NCBI GenBank assembly: GCA_022573655.1
Contig: JACZTO010000001.1
Coordinates: 94,169-158,168, forward strand
Direction: 5' to 3'
Length of the DNA stretch: 64,000 nt
Source: Pseudomonadota bacterium
GTDB taxonomy: Bacteria; Pseudomonadota; Gammaproteobacteria; Steroidobacterales; Woeseiaceae
Shown: one piece after another, positions 33,244 to 42,973 of the stretch
Numbering within the stretch: the stretch's first letter is position 1
How the letters are laid out: each line of letters starts with the position of its first letter
The notes under the pieces: generated by a model
Databases searched by the model: none
The model's input: the letters and a program-made list of their open reading frames with translations, nothing else
Told to the model about the DNA's origin: nothing
Position numbers and translations under genes: made by a program

Positions 33244-35457
33244 GTGGTAGCGAAAATCCATAACCTCGAAACAAAAAAGAGCATCAGCAAGGCTTCAAGA
33301 TTGTTGCATTCGCTGGTACCGAGGGCGCAGGTTTTTTGTTTCTATGATCGCGCCCGAGATTGCGTATGGAGCAGCGACGGAGCCGAAGATTACGAAATTG
33401 ACGCTTTCGTAGCAGAGCTGCCGGAAGAGATCATAGAAAGACTCGGCAGTGACGAGGACATTTTTCGTCGCACCCTGCCGTCGGGTCGTACAATATTGGC
33501 CATGCCCGTATTCGACGATGGCGCCATTAATATCGGCATTCTCATCGCGCTGTTTTCCAAGAATGCCGGAAAATCGGCGTCATTCAATCCGAGCATGCTG
33601 AAGAATATATTGGAACCAGCAATCGAGTTGCTGGGCGAAAGCCTGCATGTTGGCAGGAATTTACTCGACTCGAATCGTCGCGCCGACGAGATCGAGCAAG
33701 AGCTTGAGCTCGTATACGAGATCGATGAGAAAATACACAGCTCGTCGAGGAGGCACTCCAGCCTCGCACAATTGGTCGGTCAGAGCGGGCGTTACCTGGG
33801 TATCAACTACAGCGTATTGCTGATTCCATCGAAACGCATTCGCATCAGCGCTACGCACTCAAGCTGGAAGAAAGTTAATCGCAAGGTGATGGATCGTTAC
33901 ATAATCCAAAAACTGTTACCGAAGCTTGAAGGCCAGCGCAAGCCAATTATCTTTGAAATTCCAACGGTTGAAGGGGCCGGCGAAGACGCTGAACAAAGTT
34001 TTCAGGCAATGCTGTGTCCGATACTCGATCAGCAAGGCAATGTCGAGGGTACGCTCGCGCAACTCGGTCGTGTCGACAAGAATCCTTTTTCCAAGAGTAA
34101 CAAGCGCTTCATGTCGCATATCGTACGCAAGGTTGAATATGTCATCCAGCAATCGTTCGACGGCATGACCGGGCTTATGAATCGTGCTGGATTTGAGGCG
34201 CAGCTGCATGAGTCTTTCAAAGCGCTGTCGTCTAGCAGCGACGCCCACCAGATTATCTACTTCGATCTCGACAACCTGCAGCTCGTCAATGACAGTATCA
34301 GCCGCAAAGCCGGGGACGAAGTCATCCTGCGTTTCGCACGATTGCTTGAAGAGGACCTGCCCAAGAGTGGCGTTCTGTCGAGACTGACGGGCGATGATTT
34401 TTGCCTGTTGTTGACTCATGCAGATTCAAATGCTGCGATGGACTTTGCCGACAAGGTTCGCAAGAAGAGTCCTTCGCTGCGTTATCTCGAGGGGGACAAG
34501 TCCTTACAGGTAACGATGAGTATCGGTATTGCAGAATTCAGTCTTGCCAGCGGAGATGATGGTAACGTTTTGACGACCGCGCGGATGGCATGTGAGGCTG
34601 CGAAAGCACATGGCCGCGATCGCATAGAAATGTTTGATGACAAGAATCAGAGTGCCGTACGTCGCTTCGATGACATGCAACTGGTTGCTCAGATTCAGCA
34701 GGCGCTGGATGGTGACCTGTTTGAGTTGCACGCGCAGCGAATCGCGAGTCTGAACGACCCATCCAGCAACCCGCGCTTTGAAATTTTGTTGCGCATGCAG
34801 GATGGGGACGGTGGACGGGTTCCGACGGAGGCATTCTTCTCAGCGGCCGAGCGATATCGTATGATGCCGCAAATAGATCGCTGGGTAGTGTCAACAACGA
34901 TCGCAAGACTATCTGAAACACATGAGGTCGTCGAAGGGCAGGGCGCGAATTTCTCCATCAACCTATCGGGGCAGTCGCTTGGTGACGACGACATTCTCGA
35001 GTTCATCGAAGATGAGATCGAGCAAAGCATGCTTGGCTATTCGTCTTTCTGTTTCGAGATTACCGAGTCGGCAGCAGTCTCGAATCTCAAGAAGGCGCAG
35101 GCATTTATCGATCGCTTGCGCGAGCGCGGATGCAAGATATCACTCGATGATTTCGGGGCTGGGTTGAGTTCGTTTGCATACCTGAAGAACTTCAATGTTG
35201 ACACATTGAAGATTGATGGCAGCTTCATACGCGACATCACAGATAATCGCATTTCGGAATCCATGGTAGCGGCTATTACTCAGGTCGCGAAGGTCATGGA
35301 GCTGAAGACTGTGGCCGAGTATGTTGAAACTGAAGAAACACGAAAACTGCTTCGCAAACTGGGTGTCGACTTTGTGCAGGGTCATATTGTTGGCAGGCCG
35401 ACCCCGTTGGAGATCGTTCTGTCCGAAATGGCCGCAGTGAAGTCATCGACAGGATAG
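33244..35457 (+). CDS. GGDEF/EAL cyclic-di-GMP protein with degenerate GGDEF
   Basis: A 737-residue protein. The N-terminal ~300 residues look GAF-like and carry no membrane helix. The GGDEF domain (about 310-465) reads LTGDDF in place of GGDEF near residue 382, so cyclase activity is doubtful. The EAL domain (about 475-730) keeps EILLR near 511, NLSGQ, ITES, DDFGAGLSSF and the KIDGSFIRD and AEYVE segments, as in active phosphodiesterases. It probably degrades c-di-GMP, with the GGDEF part as a regulatory module. The start is GTG 33244 with GGAG upstream. Confidence 0.9.
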   Translation: MVAKIHNLETKKSISKASRLLHSLVPRAQVFCFYDRARDCVWSSDGAEDYEIDAFVAELPEEIIERLGSDEDIFRRTLPSGRTILAMPVFDDGAINIGILIALFSKNAGKSASFNPSMLKNILEPAIELLGESLHVGRNLLDSNRRADEIEQELELVYEIDEKIHSSSRRHSSLAQLVGQSGRYLGINYSVLLIPSKRIRISATHSSWKKVNRKVMDRYIIQKLLPKLEGQRKPIIFEIPTVEGAGEDAEQSFQAMLCPILDQQGNVEGTLAQLGRVDKNPFSKSNKRFMSHIVRKVEYVIQQSFDGMTGLMNRAGFEAQLHESFKALSSSSDAHQIIYFDLDNLQLVNDSISRKAGDEVILRFARLLEEDLPKSGVLSRLTGDDFCLLLTHADSNAAMDFADKVRKKSPSLRYLEGDKSLQVTMSIGIAEFSLASGDDGNVLTTARMACEAAKAHGRDRIEMFDDKNQSAVRRFDDMQLVAQIQQALDGDLFELHAQRIASLNDPSSNPRFEILLRMQDGDGGRVPTEAFFSAAERYRMMPQIDRWVVSTTIARLSETHEVVEGQGANFSINLSGQSLGDDDILEFIEDEIEQSMLGYSSFCFEITESAAVSNLKKAQAFIDRLRERGCKISLDDFGAGLSSFAYLKNFNVDTLKIDGSFIRDITDNRISESMVAAITQVAKVMELKTVAEYVETEETRKLLRKLGVDFVQGHIVGRPTPLEIVLSEMAAVKSSTG

Positions 35458-35461
35458 TGTC

Positions 35462-35929
35462 CTAGAAGATGCCCGCCTCAAGACCTGCCGCAAGTGTGAG
35501 ACCCAGCTCCTCACAGTCAGCGAGGCGCGATTCATCAAATTCGCCAGCAACCAAAATCGCTTCCTGCACTTCTTTCACGGCCAGGCCGGAGAGAATTCGA
35601 CGCATGCTGCTGAGCGCTCCTGTGCCGTCATTACCGGCACGAACGAAAAGTGCATAAGGCAGACCATTGAGCTTGCCTTCGCACGCGTAATAAACACGGT
35701 CGAGGAAGTACTTCATCGCACCGCTCATGTAGCCAAAGTTCTCAGGAGTGCCGAGAATAAATGCGTCGGCCCAAAGAAGATCCTCGGCGTTGGCCTCCAG
35801 CGCTGACCTGACCCGAACCTCCACACCCTCGATATCCGAGTTATTCGCACCGCGAATGACGGCTTCGGCCATCCGGGTCGTCGTACCGGATTGTGAGTGA
35901 AAGACGATGAGCAGGTGTTTATCGGCCAT
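35462..35929 (-). CDS. Flavodoxin-fold NAD(P)H oxidoreductase-like protein
   Basis: A 155-residue protein with the flavodoxin FMN loop HSQSGTTTRMAEAV at the N-terminus and GTPENFGYMSGAMKYFLDRVYYA, the second FMN loop of WrbA/flavodoxin-like reductases. It likely reduces quinones or other acceptors. The start ATG 35929 gives the standard flavodoxin beginning (LLIVFHSQSGT). It is divergent from glnE with 77 bp between. Confidence 0.82.
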   Translation of the reverse strand: MADKHLLIVFHSQSGTTTRMAEAVIRGANNSDIEGVEVRVRSALEANAEDLLWADAFILGTPENFGYMSGAMKYFLDRVYYACEGKLNGLPYALFVRAGNDGTGALSSMRRILSGLAVKEVQEAILVAGEFDESRLADCEELGLTLAAGLEAGIF

Positions 35930-36006
35930 GGGCTCAAATTCTGCCAGAGAACCATTGCGAACGTAATAGTGTCGGCGCCGATTCAATTTTGGTTAGACTG
36001 CGGACC

Positions 36007-38895
36007 ATGGGGGGGACTGTCGAGAAACAAATTGCCGATGCTGTCGCGGAATTGCCTGGCGCGCTGCGGCCGTCGGTCGACCTGTGGTTCCAGCGGCTAC
36101 TGGAGCAGTGCGATCGCGACAAATTGCGTACCGAGTTCTTGTTGCCTGTGTCACGAATCGTCGCCTGTAGCGAATTTGCAGGAAGGACGCTACTGCGCGA
36201 GTGGGACTGGTTTACCGACAACGTGCAGCTGTTTGGCATGCCCACCGATGCAGCGGAACTCGACGACTTTGCCGCCGGAGTTGCCGTCAGCGGTGCTGTG
36301 CCGGAGGATGTAAAGTCGCAATTGCGGCGTTTTCGCAATTGCTTCATGGTGCGTGTTCTGTGGCGAGAAGTGTTCGGTCTGGCCACTGTTGAAGAATCGT
36401 TGCAACAACTATCCGCGCTTGCCGACAAGCTACTTGATGGTACAACCCGCTATTCGCAACGACAGCTCAGCGCGCGATACGGGACTGTTCGCAATGCCGC
36501 CGGAGAGATCGTGCCACTGGTTATCCTGGGTATGGGCAAACTTGGTGGGCGCGAGCTAAATTTCTCATCCGACATTGATCTGATTTTTTGCTATACGGAA
36601 GACGGTGAGTCTGACGGTGCTCGTCGTATAAGCGCGCAGGAATATTTCACGCGGCTTAGCCGCAATATCATCGCGCTCATTGACGATGTTACTGAGGATG
36701 GATTCGCTTTTCGTGTTGACACTCGGTTGCGGCCCTTCGGCGACAGCGGCCCACCCGTCGCCAGTTTTTCAGCGCTGGAGTCCTACTTGCTCAAGCACGG
36801 CCGGGATTGGGAACGCTACGCGTATGTAAAAGCGCGAGTGGTTGGTGTACAGCCTGAGCCACGGTATCTGCACGAGTTAAACACGAATCTGATTCAGCCG
36901 TTCGTGTATCGCCGTTACCTCGACTATGGCGTGTTTGAGTCTCTTCGAGAGATGCATGCAATGATTGCCGCGGATGTGCTGCGCCGAGAGCTTGAAGACA
37001 ACGTCAAGCTCGGACCTGGCGGCATTCGTGAGGCCGAATTCATAGTGCAGGCCATGCAGCTTGTGCGCGGTGGCCGTGAAATCGTTTTGCAAAGCTGCGA
37101 ATTGCAAAGTGTATTGCCAAAACTCGTTAGCGACAGAGGGCTTACGGCGCAAGGTGCCGAACAGATCGGCGCCGCCTACCGGTTCTTGCGGCGCCTCGAA
37201 AACTTCATCCAGGCAATTCGCGATGAACAAACGCACGATCTCCCAGGTGACCCAGTGGACAGGGCCAGGCTCTGTTTGGCCATGGGCTATGCCAGTTGGG
37301 ATCTGTTGATCAGCGATCTCGGCGAGCATCGCGATTGCATCTCCACGCAGTTTGCAGCTGTGGCGTTCCGCGGTCAGAGCGACGACAATCCGCTGCGGCA
37401 ACAGCTTCGCGCAGCGTGGACGGCGGGTGCTGATGAACAACAATGGTGTGATCTGCTGCACGGTCTTATCGATGATGGCGTGCCGGAGATCGCTGCAAAG
37501 CTTACGGCATTCGCAAATTCGGCCGCCACCAAGAAAATTGATGCCGTCGCGCAAGCACGCTTGCAGCGTTTCATACCGGATCTCATTATTCTCATCGCCC
37601 AGGCGAACAAACCATTAATCGCGCTATCGCGTACGATTGCTGTTGTTGAGCGGATATTGCGACGCAGTGCCTACATAGCTTTGCTCAATGAGAACCGAAC
37701 GGCATTGAGCCGCTTGGTCGACCTCTGCGAACGAAGTTCTTATATTGCCGATCAAATCGCCATGTACCCCGTTTTGCTCGATGAACTGCTGGATCCACGG
37801 GGTTTTTCCGATCAGGTAACCAAGGCTGATCTCGCAGCTGAACTGAGAGAGCGGTTGGTGGGTGACGCAGAAAGCGGTAGCGAAGAACAAATGATTGCGC
37901 TAGCGCAACATCAGCGCGCAACAATGTTTCGCATCGCTGTAGCCGATTTCAATGGCAGTCTGCCAATAATGAAAGTCAGCGACGGACTGACATGGCTGGC
38001 CGAAGCCGTCCTCGATGAAGCGCTGCGCGTTGCCTGGCAAGACCTTACGAGACAACACGGCGTGCCGTGCTATGTAATCGACGGAAAAACCCGTGAGGCG
38101 GGTTTTGGCATTATCGGTTACGGCAAACTTGGCGGCCTGGAATTGTCCTACGGGTCGGATCTGGACATCGTGTTTCTGCATGATTCGTGTGGTAGTCAAC
38201 AGGAAACCGACGGCGCCAAAGCCATTGACAATGGTGTGTTTTTTAGCCGCCTCGTGCGCCGTCTTGTGCACTTTCTTACAACCCAGACCGGGTCCGGCGA
38301 GCTTTACAAGGTAGACACGAGACTACGCCCGGATGGCCACTCCGGGTTGCTCGTTACGACGACGGAGGCGTTTGAGCGCTACCAGGAGGAACACGCCTGG
38401 ACCTGGGAACATCAGGCCCTGTTGCGTGCGCGGGCGGTCGCTGGCAGCGACGTCGTGGCGAAGGAGTTCGAACGCATTCGCAGCGAGACACTGACCGATC
38501 GTGTGCGTCGCGACAAGCTTCGCGACGATGTCATCTCGATGCGCAAGCGTATGCGCAAAGAACTCGACAAGAGCAATGCGGATGTATTCGATCTCAAACA
38601 CGGCCGCGGCGGGATAGGCGACCTCGAGTTCCTGGTTCAATACCTGGTACTGAACCAGGCGAGTTCGCATCCTGATGTCATTCGATTTTCTGACAACATT
38701 CGCCAGCTTGATGCGTTGATCGCGGAGGGTTGCCTGAAGAAGACCATTGGGGAGCGCTTACAGGACGCTTACCGAAACTACCGTCTGTGCCAGCACCACC
38801 TCGTTCTCGATGGCCAGGTCGCACTGACGGGTGCCGTGGATTTTCAGGAACAACGCGATTTTGTTGTTTCCGTCTGGGATGAGTGGCTGGGTTAA
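36007..38895 (+). CDS. glnE: Bifunctional glutamine-synthetase adenylyltransferase/adenylyl-removing enzyme
   Basis: A 962-residue GlnE. It adds and removes AMP on glutamine synthetase in response to PII. Both nucleotidyltransferase domains show their signatures: GMGKLGGRELNFSSDIDLIF near residue 176 (adenylyl-removing half) and GYGKLGGLELSYGSDLDIVF near 704 (adenylyltransferase half), each followed by the second acidic motif (VDTRLRPFGDSG; VDTRLRPDGHSG). Length is normal. I start at ATG 36007 rather than the TTG at 35989. Confidence 0.96.
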   Translation: MGGTVEKQIADAVAELPGALRPSVDLWFQRLLEQCDRDKLRTEFLLPVSRIVACSEFAGRTLLREWDWFTDNVQLFGMPTDAAELDDFAAGVAVSGAVPEDVKSQLRRFRNCFMVRVLWREVFGLATVEESLQQLSALADKLLDGTTRYSQRQLSARYGTVRNAAGEIVPLVILGMGKLGGRELNFSSDIDLIFCYTEDGESDGARRISAQEYFTRLSRNIIALIDDVTEDGFAFRVDTRLRPFGDSGPPVASFSALESYLLKHGRDWERYAYVKARVVGVQPEPRYLHELNTNLIQPFVYRRYLDYGVFESLREMHAMIAADVLRRELEDNVKLGPGGIREAEFIVQAMQLVRGGREIVLQSCELQSVLPKLVSDRGLTAQGAEQIGAAYRFLRRLENFIQAIRDEQTHDLPGDPVDRARLCLAMGYASWDLLISDLGEHRDCISTQFAAVAFRGQSDDNPLRQQLRAAWTAGADEQQWCDLLHGLIDDGVPEIAAKLTAFANSAATKKIDAVAQARLQRFIPDLIILIAQANKPLIALSRTIAVVERILRRSAYIALLNENRTALSRLVDLCERSSYIADQIAMYPVLLDELLDPRGFSDQVTKADLAAELRERLVGDAESGSEEQMIALAQHQRATMFRIAVADFNGSLPIMKVSDGLTWLAEAVLDEALRVAWQDLTRQHGVPCYVIDGKTREAGFGIIGYGKLGGLELSYGSDLDIVFLHDSCGSQQETDGAKAIDNGVFFSRLVRRLVHFLTTQTGSGELYKVDTRLRPDGHSGLLVTTTEAFERYQEEHAWTWEHQALLRARAVAGSDVVAKEFERIRSETLTDRVRRDKLRDDVISMRKRMRKELDKSNADVFDLKHGRGGIGDLEFLVQYLVLNQASSHPDVIRFSDNIRQLDALIAEGCLKKTIGERLQDAYRNYRLCQHHLVLDGQVALTGAVDFQEQRDFVVSVWDEWLG

Positions 38896-38968
38896 TATCG
38901 CAACGCGTGGCGATGACGATGTTCTGGGCTATAATTCGCCGCCCAGACACTACCACAACGAGGATGCC

Positions 38969-39187
38969 GTGGCAGCGAGAGCAGGCACTGTTGACGAGAA
39001 TCTTATTCCGGCTAACGCACAACACGAGTACGCGGTTCGTTCCAGGGATCTGCCGTTGAGCTGCCCTATGCCGGGTATGTATCTGTGGAATTCGCATCCG
39101 AAGGTTTTCCTGCCGATCGAATCGACGGGCGAGGCCAAATGCCCGTATTGTGGGGCGCAGTACCGCATGACCAGCGACAATAGTTAA
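38969..39187 (+). CDS. Small zinc-finger (zf-CHCC) domain protein
   Basis: A 72-residue protein ending RDLPLSCPMPGMYLWNSHPKVFLP..GEAKCPYCGAQYRM, the zf-CHCC ribbon also seen in the NDUFS6 subunit of complex I. The ligands are C, H and the CPYC pair. I choose GTG 38969, with GAGGA upstream, because the longer frame in the track starts inside glnE. The bacterial function is not known. It sits between glnE and rfaD, an arrangement I recall from other gammaproteobacteria, often near ilvE. Confidence 0.82.
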   Translation: MAARAGTVDENLIPANAQHEYAVRSRDLPLSCPMPGMYLWNSHPKVFLPIESTGEAKCPYCGAQYRMTSDNS

Positions 39188-39199
39188 TCACAGGCGTCA

Positions 39200-40174
39200 G
39201 TGCGACAACCTGAAATGCAGATCGTAACCGGCGGTGCCGGGTTCATAGGCAGTAATTTGGTCCGGGCCTTAATCGATCGTGGCTGCGACGATGTTGTCGT
39301 CGTCGATGATCTAAGCGACGGGCACAAATTCGTGAACATCGCCGATTTGCCGATCGCCGACTATCTCGACAAGGACGAATTTGTGCGGCTACTTGCGGCG
39401 AACCAGGCATTCGCGAAGGGGGTGACGCGGATTCTGCATCAAGGTGCCTGCAGCAGCACAACCGAATGGGATGGCCGTTTTATGATGGCCAATAACTACA
39501 GCTATTCGAAAACGTTGTTGCATTATTGTCTTGATCAGAATATTCCGTTTCTCTATGCGTCCTCCGCCGCAGTCTACGGTAGCTCACAAGAGTTCGTTGA
39601 AGACCCGCTGTTTGAGAATCCACTGAACGTCTACGGCTATTCGAAAATACAGTTCGATCGGTACGTACGGCGCGTCGCGGCTGATGCAGATAACCAGGTA
39701 GTCGGCCTGCGTTACTTCAACGTCTACGGACCGCGCGAGCAACATAAGGGCTCAATGGCGAGTGTCACATTTCATTTCAATCAACAGATTCTTGACGCAG
39801 GCGAGGCGCACTTGTTTGCAGGCACCGACAGCTACGCAGATGGCGAGCAATTGCGTGATTTCGTTTACGTCGACGACGTTTGTGACGTCATTCTGTGGTT
39901 TCTTGATCATCCCGGTGTGTCAGGTATTTTCAACGTTGGAACGGGCAGCGCGCAGAGCTTCAACGAGGTCGCACATGCAGTGATCAAGTGGCACGGCAGG
40001 GGCAAAATAGCGTATGTGCCGCTGCCGGAACACCTGCTGGGCGTGTATCAAAGTTACACTCAGGCGAACCTGACGTTGCTACGCAAGACAGGATGTGATG
40101 TTGAGTTTCGCGCCGTCGAAGACGGCGTCAAACATTATCTCGATCACATTGGCCAGGGCCAGCCACACCGGTAG
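39200..40174 (+). CDS. rfaD: ADP-L-glycero-D-manno-heptose 6-epimerase
   Basis: A 324-residue short-chain dehydrogenase-type epimerase (HldD/RfaD). It binds NADP (VTGGAGFIGSNLVRAL) and has the Ser/Tyr/Lys active site (SSAAVYGSS and YGYSKIQFD). It makes ADP-L-glycero-heptose for the LPS inner core. The start is GTG 39200, or possibly ATG 39215, which would give the family's usual N-terminus. The adjacent heptosyltransferase-like gene fits the pathway. Confidence 0.95.
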   Translation: MRQPEMQIVTGGAGFIGSNLVRALIDRGCDDVVVVDDLSDGHKFVNIADLPIADYLDKDEFVRLLAANQAFAKGVTRILHQGACSSTTEWDGRFMMANNYSYSKTLLHYCLDQNIPFLYASSAAVYGSSQEFVEDPLFENPLNVYGYSKIQFDRYVRRVAADADNQVVGLRYFNVYGPREQHKGSMASVTFHFNQQILDAGEAHLFAGTDSYADGEQLRDFVYVDDVCDVILWFLDHPGVSGIFNVGTGSAQSFNEVAHAVIKWHGRGKIAYVPLPEHLLGVYQSYTQANLTLLRKTGCDVEFRAVEDGVKHYLDHIGQGQPHR

Positions 40175-40175
40175 T

Positions 40176-40195
40176 GGCGCAATAACGGCTGCGCC
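40176..40195. terminator. Hairpin between rfaD and the convergent glycosyltransferase
   Basis: Perfect 6-bp arms GGCGCA and TGCGCC with an 8-base loop directly after the rfaD stop. A second small stem (GGCT/AGCC) lies nearer the glycosyltransferase stop. Neither is followed by a U-run, so factor-independent termination is uncertain. Confidence 0.35.
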
Positions 40196-40229
40196 CCCTG
40201 TGCCACAAGTGAATTTGGCTGATAAGCCG

Positions 40230-41282
40230 CTAAATGTCGAAAAATGTATCGATCTTGTCGGTAACGTCGTCGATCGTGATTAGATCCATCGCTTCAGGGT
40301 GGCGCACTCGTTGGCCCCATTTGAGCTGCTCAACGGACTTGCCCAGATAGCGATGCGTCGCTTCCGGGTAGCGATTGACGGTTAATTCACGAGAGAAGAA
40401 CGGACCGGTACGGTCCGGGTTCGAAGTCGCGTACAGACCGAGCACCGGAGTGCCGACGCTGGTTGCCATGTGTGCGGGACCGGAATCAGGGCAAATAACG
40501 AGAGCCGCCGCGTCAATAAGGGCGACAAGTTCCTTGAGCGACGTTTTGCCGATCAGGTTGACCGCCGCCCCATCCGCCGCAAGTGTTTTGCCATACCTGG
40601 CCTCGAGCTCGCTGCGACCGCCGGTCAGGACAACGCGCATTCCCCTGGCGCGCAAATGTCGAATAATCGCTGCATAGTTGTCGACACTCCAGTTGCGATA
40701 ATTTCGGCTGCGATCACTGCTGCATGGGCTGATCAGCACCAATGGTTTGCCGCCAGCACAATACTGCGCGGCGAATTGCCGGGCCTGTTCGCTGAGCGGT
40801 ATATCCCAGCGAATGCTGCGTGTCTGCGCGCCGATCGCTGTTGCAAAAGACATCATTGCCTCCAGCGCGTGTTCACCTGTTGTGGCCGTAATGCGTCGAT
40901 TCGTGAATAACCACTGAAAATCACGTGCGCGCACGTAGTCGAAACCGAGGCGAACGCGTGTTCGGACGCTGCGGCACAGGAAATTCGCGCGCATTGATGC
41001 GTGCATGCAAAGCGCGACATCGAATTTGTGGCCGCTGAGTTGGGCGTGCACTTCAGTGTATGCACGGCGGCCTATGGACTTGTCGAAGATGATAAACTCG
41101 ATCTCCGGAATATCGGCCATGAGCGACGCTTCGGTCTTGCCTATAATCCACGTAATTCGCGTATCGGGCCAGTTGTCCTGCATACGCCGAACAACAGCCA
41201 ATGCATGGCAGGTATCGCCTATTGCTGAAAGTCGTATGACGCAAATACTTTCTGGCGGTGATTGAAGAATCAGATCAGGCAC
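40230..41282 (-). CDS. Glycosyltransferase family 9 (heptosyltransferase-like)
   Basis: A 350-residue GT9 protein. The N-terminus (ICVIRLSAIGDTCHALAVVRRM) is typical of WaaC/WaaF-like heptosyltransferases, and the donor-binding half shows CPDSGPAHMATSVGTPVLGLYATSNP. It probably transfers heptose to Kdo2-lipid A or to the inner core on the cytoplasmic face of the membrane. The start is GTG 41282, divergent by 36 bp from the Kdo kinase gene. Confidence 0.9.
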   Translation of the reverse strand: MPDLILQSPPESICVIRLSAIGDTCHALAVVRRMQDNWPDTRITWIIGKTEASLMADIPEIEFIIFDKSIGRRAYTEVHAQLSGHKFDVALCMHASMRANFLCRSVRTRVRLGFDYVRARDFQWLFTNRRITATTGEHALEAMMSFATAIGAQTRSIRWDIPLSEQARQFAAQYCAGGKPLVLISPCSSDRSRNYRNWSVDNYAAIIRHLRARGMRVVLTGGRSELEARYGKTLAADGAAVNLIGKTSLKELVALIDAAALVICPDSGPAHMATSVGTPVLGLYATSNPDRTGPFFSRELTVNRYPEATHRYLGKSVEQLKWGQRVRHPEAMDLITIDDVTDKIDTFFDI

Positions 41283-41318
41283 TACAAACCGAAGAGTGAA
41301 TAGACAAGGACGGACCCT

Positions 41319-42050
41319 TTGACCGAAACCGTCGAGAATACTGAGACCGGCGCCATCCTATACGATAAGGCGATTATCAACCAGATATCTGCGCAGAGGT
41401 TTACGGCGCAGGGTTGGTTGCATGCGGAGGCCGTGACCGGGTCACTGCGTTCCAGCGGCCGGGGCAACACGATGTTCGTCGGCAACATACCGCGCCAGTT
41501 CGTGCTGCGTCATTATGTGCGTGGCGGCCTTGTCGGAAAATTCGTTCGTGACAATTACATATTCTGCGGTGAGAACCGTACCCGTTGTTTCAGAGAATGG
41601 CGATTGCTGGCCAAACTGGCTGCCAACAACATGAACGTGCCGCGACCCGCCGCGGCACAATATTGCCGCCGCGGTACTTTTTATACGGCCGATATCATTA
41701 CGGTTCGGATTCCGAATGTAATGCCACTGTCGCAGTACATTGCGCAGAATAATTGTGACGAGGCGTTCTGGCAATCCGTTGGCGCGGCAATACAAAAGTT
41801 TCACGAGGCAGGCGTATATCACGCGGACATGAATGCGTATAACCTGCAGATTGACGGCGACGGCGACTTATGGATGCTGGATTTTGACAAGGGATCGCTG
41901 AAGGAACCAGGTCGCTGGCAGCAGGAAACGCTCAGTCGACTGCATCGCTCACTTGAAAAAATACTGGGGCTGGAGCCCATGCTGCACTATCGGGCGGCAA
42001 ACTGGGAGCAATTACTCGAAGGTTATTTCGCGGCGTCCAGATCGGAATAA
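41319..42050 (+). CDS. kdkA: 3-deoxy-D-manno-octulosonic acid kinase
   Basis: A 243-residue protein of the KdkA family, a kinase fold that phosphorylates Kdo at O-4 in LPS cores with one Kdo. The catalytic loop YHADMNAYNLQI (about residue 166) and metal-binding DFDKG are visible, and FVLRHYVRGGLVGKFVRDNYIF matches the family N-terminal half. The start is TTG 41319 with AAGGA eight bases upstream. The end overlaps the convergent acyltransferase gene by 28 bp. Confidence 0.9.
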   Translation: MTETVENTETGAILYDKAIINQISAQRFTAQGWLHAEAVTGSLRSSGRGNTMFVGNIPRQFVLRHYVRGGLVGKFVRDNYIFCGENRTRCFREWRLLAKLAANNMNVPRPAAAQYCRRGTFYTADIITVRIPNVMPLSQYIAQNNCDEAFWQSVGAAIQKFHEAGVYHADMNAYNLQIDGDGDLWMLDFDKGSLKEPGRWQQETLSRLHRSLEKILGLEPMLHYRAANWEQLLEGYFAASRSE

Positions 42051-42961
42051 GGATCGGCGTACCCTTCCGGCAGGCTTTTGAATTTGCGGTGAACCCAAAG
42101 GTACTGCTCCGGGCAGGTGCGTATGTGATCTTCCAGCACCTTGATATAGCGCCGGGTGTCGTCGAGTGGATCATCGCTAGGAAAGTTCTTGAGCGGGGGA
42201 AGCACCGTCATTACATAGCTGCCATCGGCCTTGCGGTACGGAAAAAACGGTATCGTGACTGCCTTGCCAAGCCGAGCAAGGGACGATGTCGCTGTTGTGT
42301 GCATGGTCGGCACGCCGAAAAAGTCGACCACGATAGAACCCTTGCGATTGTAGCTTTGGTCAGGTGCGTACCAGACAACACGACCGTTGCGCAAACTACG
42401 AATCATTTTTTTGATATCGCGTTTCTCGATTGTCGAATCAGTCGATCGCTCGCGACCGCTGCGTTGTAGTTCGGTTATGAAGTCGCTGCGGTTCTTGCGG
42501 TAAACGGCATCCAAACCCGGGGTGTGTTGCGCAATAAGACGACCGCTGATTTCGAGCGTTGTGAAGTGCGCGCTAAGCAGGATGACACCGTGGCCGTTCC
42601 GGACAGCGTTTTGCAGGTGCTCGATACCTACGATCTTGGTGATGGACTGGATATGAGCGTCACTTGCCCATCGTCCCAGGCCCATTTCGACAATGCTCAT
42701 GCCGAGCGCCTTGAAATGTTCGTAGGTCAAGTCGTCGTGCTCAGCAGATGTCCGGTCTGGAAAACACAGCTCGACATTGCGGCGTACGATGGCCCTTCGG
42801 GTCCCGCCGAAACGAAACGCGAGTCGTCCGAACGCGCGGCCGATGGCAAGCACCGCACGGTGTGGTAGCAGGCAAATCAGGCGCAACAAGCCCATGGCCA
42901 GCCAAATGGGCCAGTATTGTGGAGTCCAGTATCTGAAAAGCGGTTTTCGCGTCGCAGCCAT
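42023..42961 (-). CDS. lpxL: Lipid A biosynthesis late acyltransferase (LpxL/HtrB family)
   Basis: A 312-residue inner-membrane acyltransferase with an N-terminal hydrophobic anchor and the catalytic HxxxxE motif AHFTTLE near residue 132, plus FGGTRRAIVRRNVELCFPD and a C-terminal PEQYLWVHRKFKSLPEG, both LpxL-like. It adds a secondary acyl chain to Kdo2-lipid IVA. LpxL and LpxM are hard to separate by eye, so the symbol is provisional. Translation ends inside kdkA on the other strand. Confidence 0.85.
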   Translation of the reverse strand: MAATRKPLFRYWTPQYWPIWLAMGLLRLICLLPHRAVLAIGRAFGRLAFRFGGTRRAIVRRNVELCFPDRTSAEHDDLTYEHFKALGMSIVEMGLGRWASDAHIQSITKIVGIEHLQNAVRNGHGVILLSAHFTTLEISGRLIAQHTPGLDAVYRKNRSDFITELQRSGRERSTDSTIEKRDIKKMIRSLRNGRVVWYAPDQSYNRKGSIVVDFFGVPTMHTTATSSLARLGKAVTIPFFPYRKADGSYVMTVLPPLKNFPSDDPLDDTRRYIKVLEDHIRTCPEQYLWVHRKFKSLPEGYADPYSDLDAAK

Positions 42962-42973
42962 AGCGACCGCAGT

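Noticed and set aside
36877-37554. 225-codon minus-strand ORF within glnE
   Set aside because: Shadow of glnE in the opposite strand; no domain and no ribosome-binding site.
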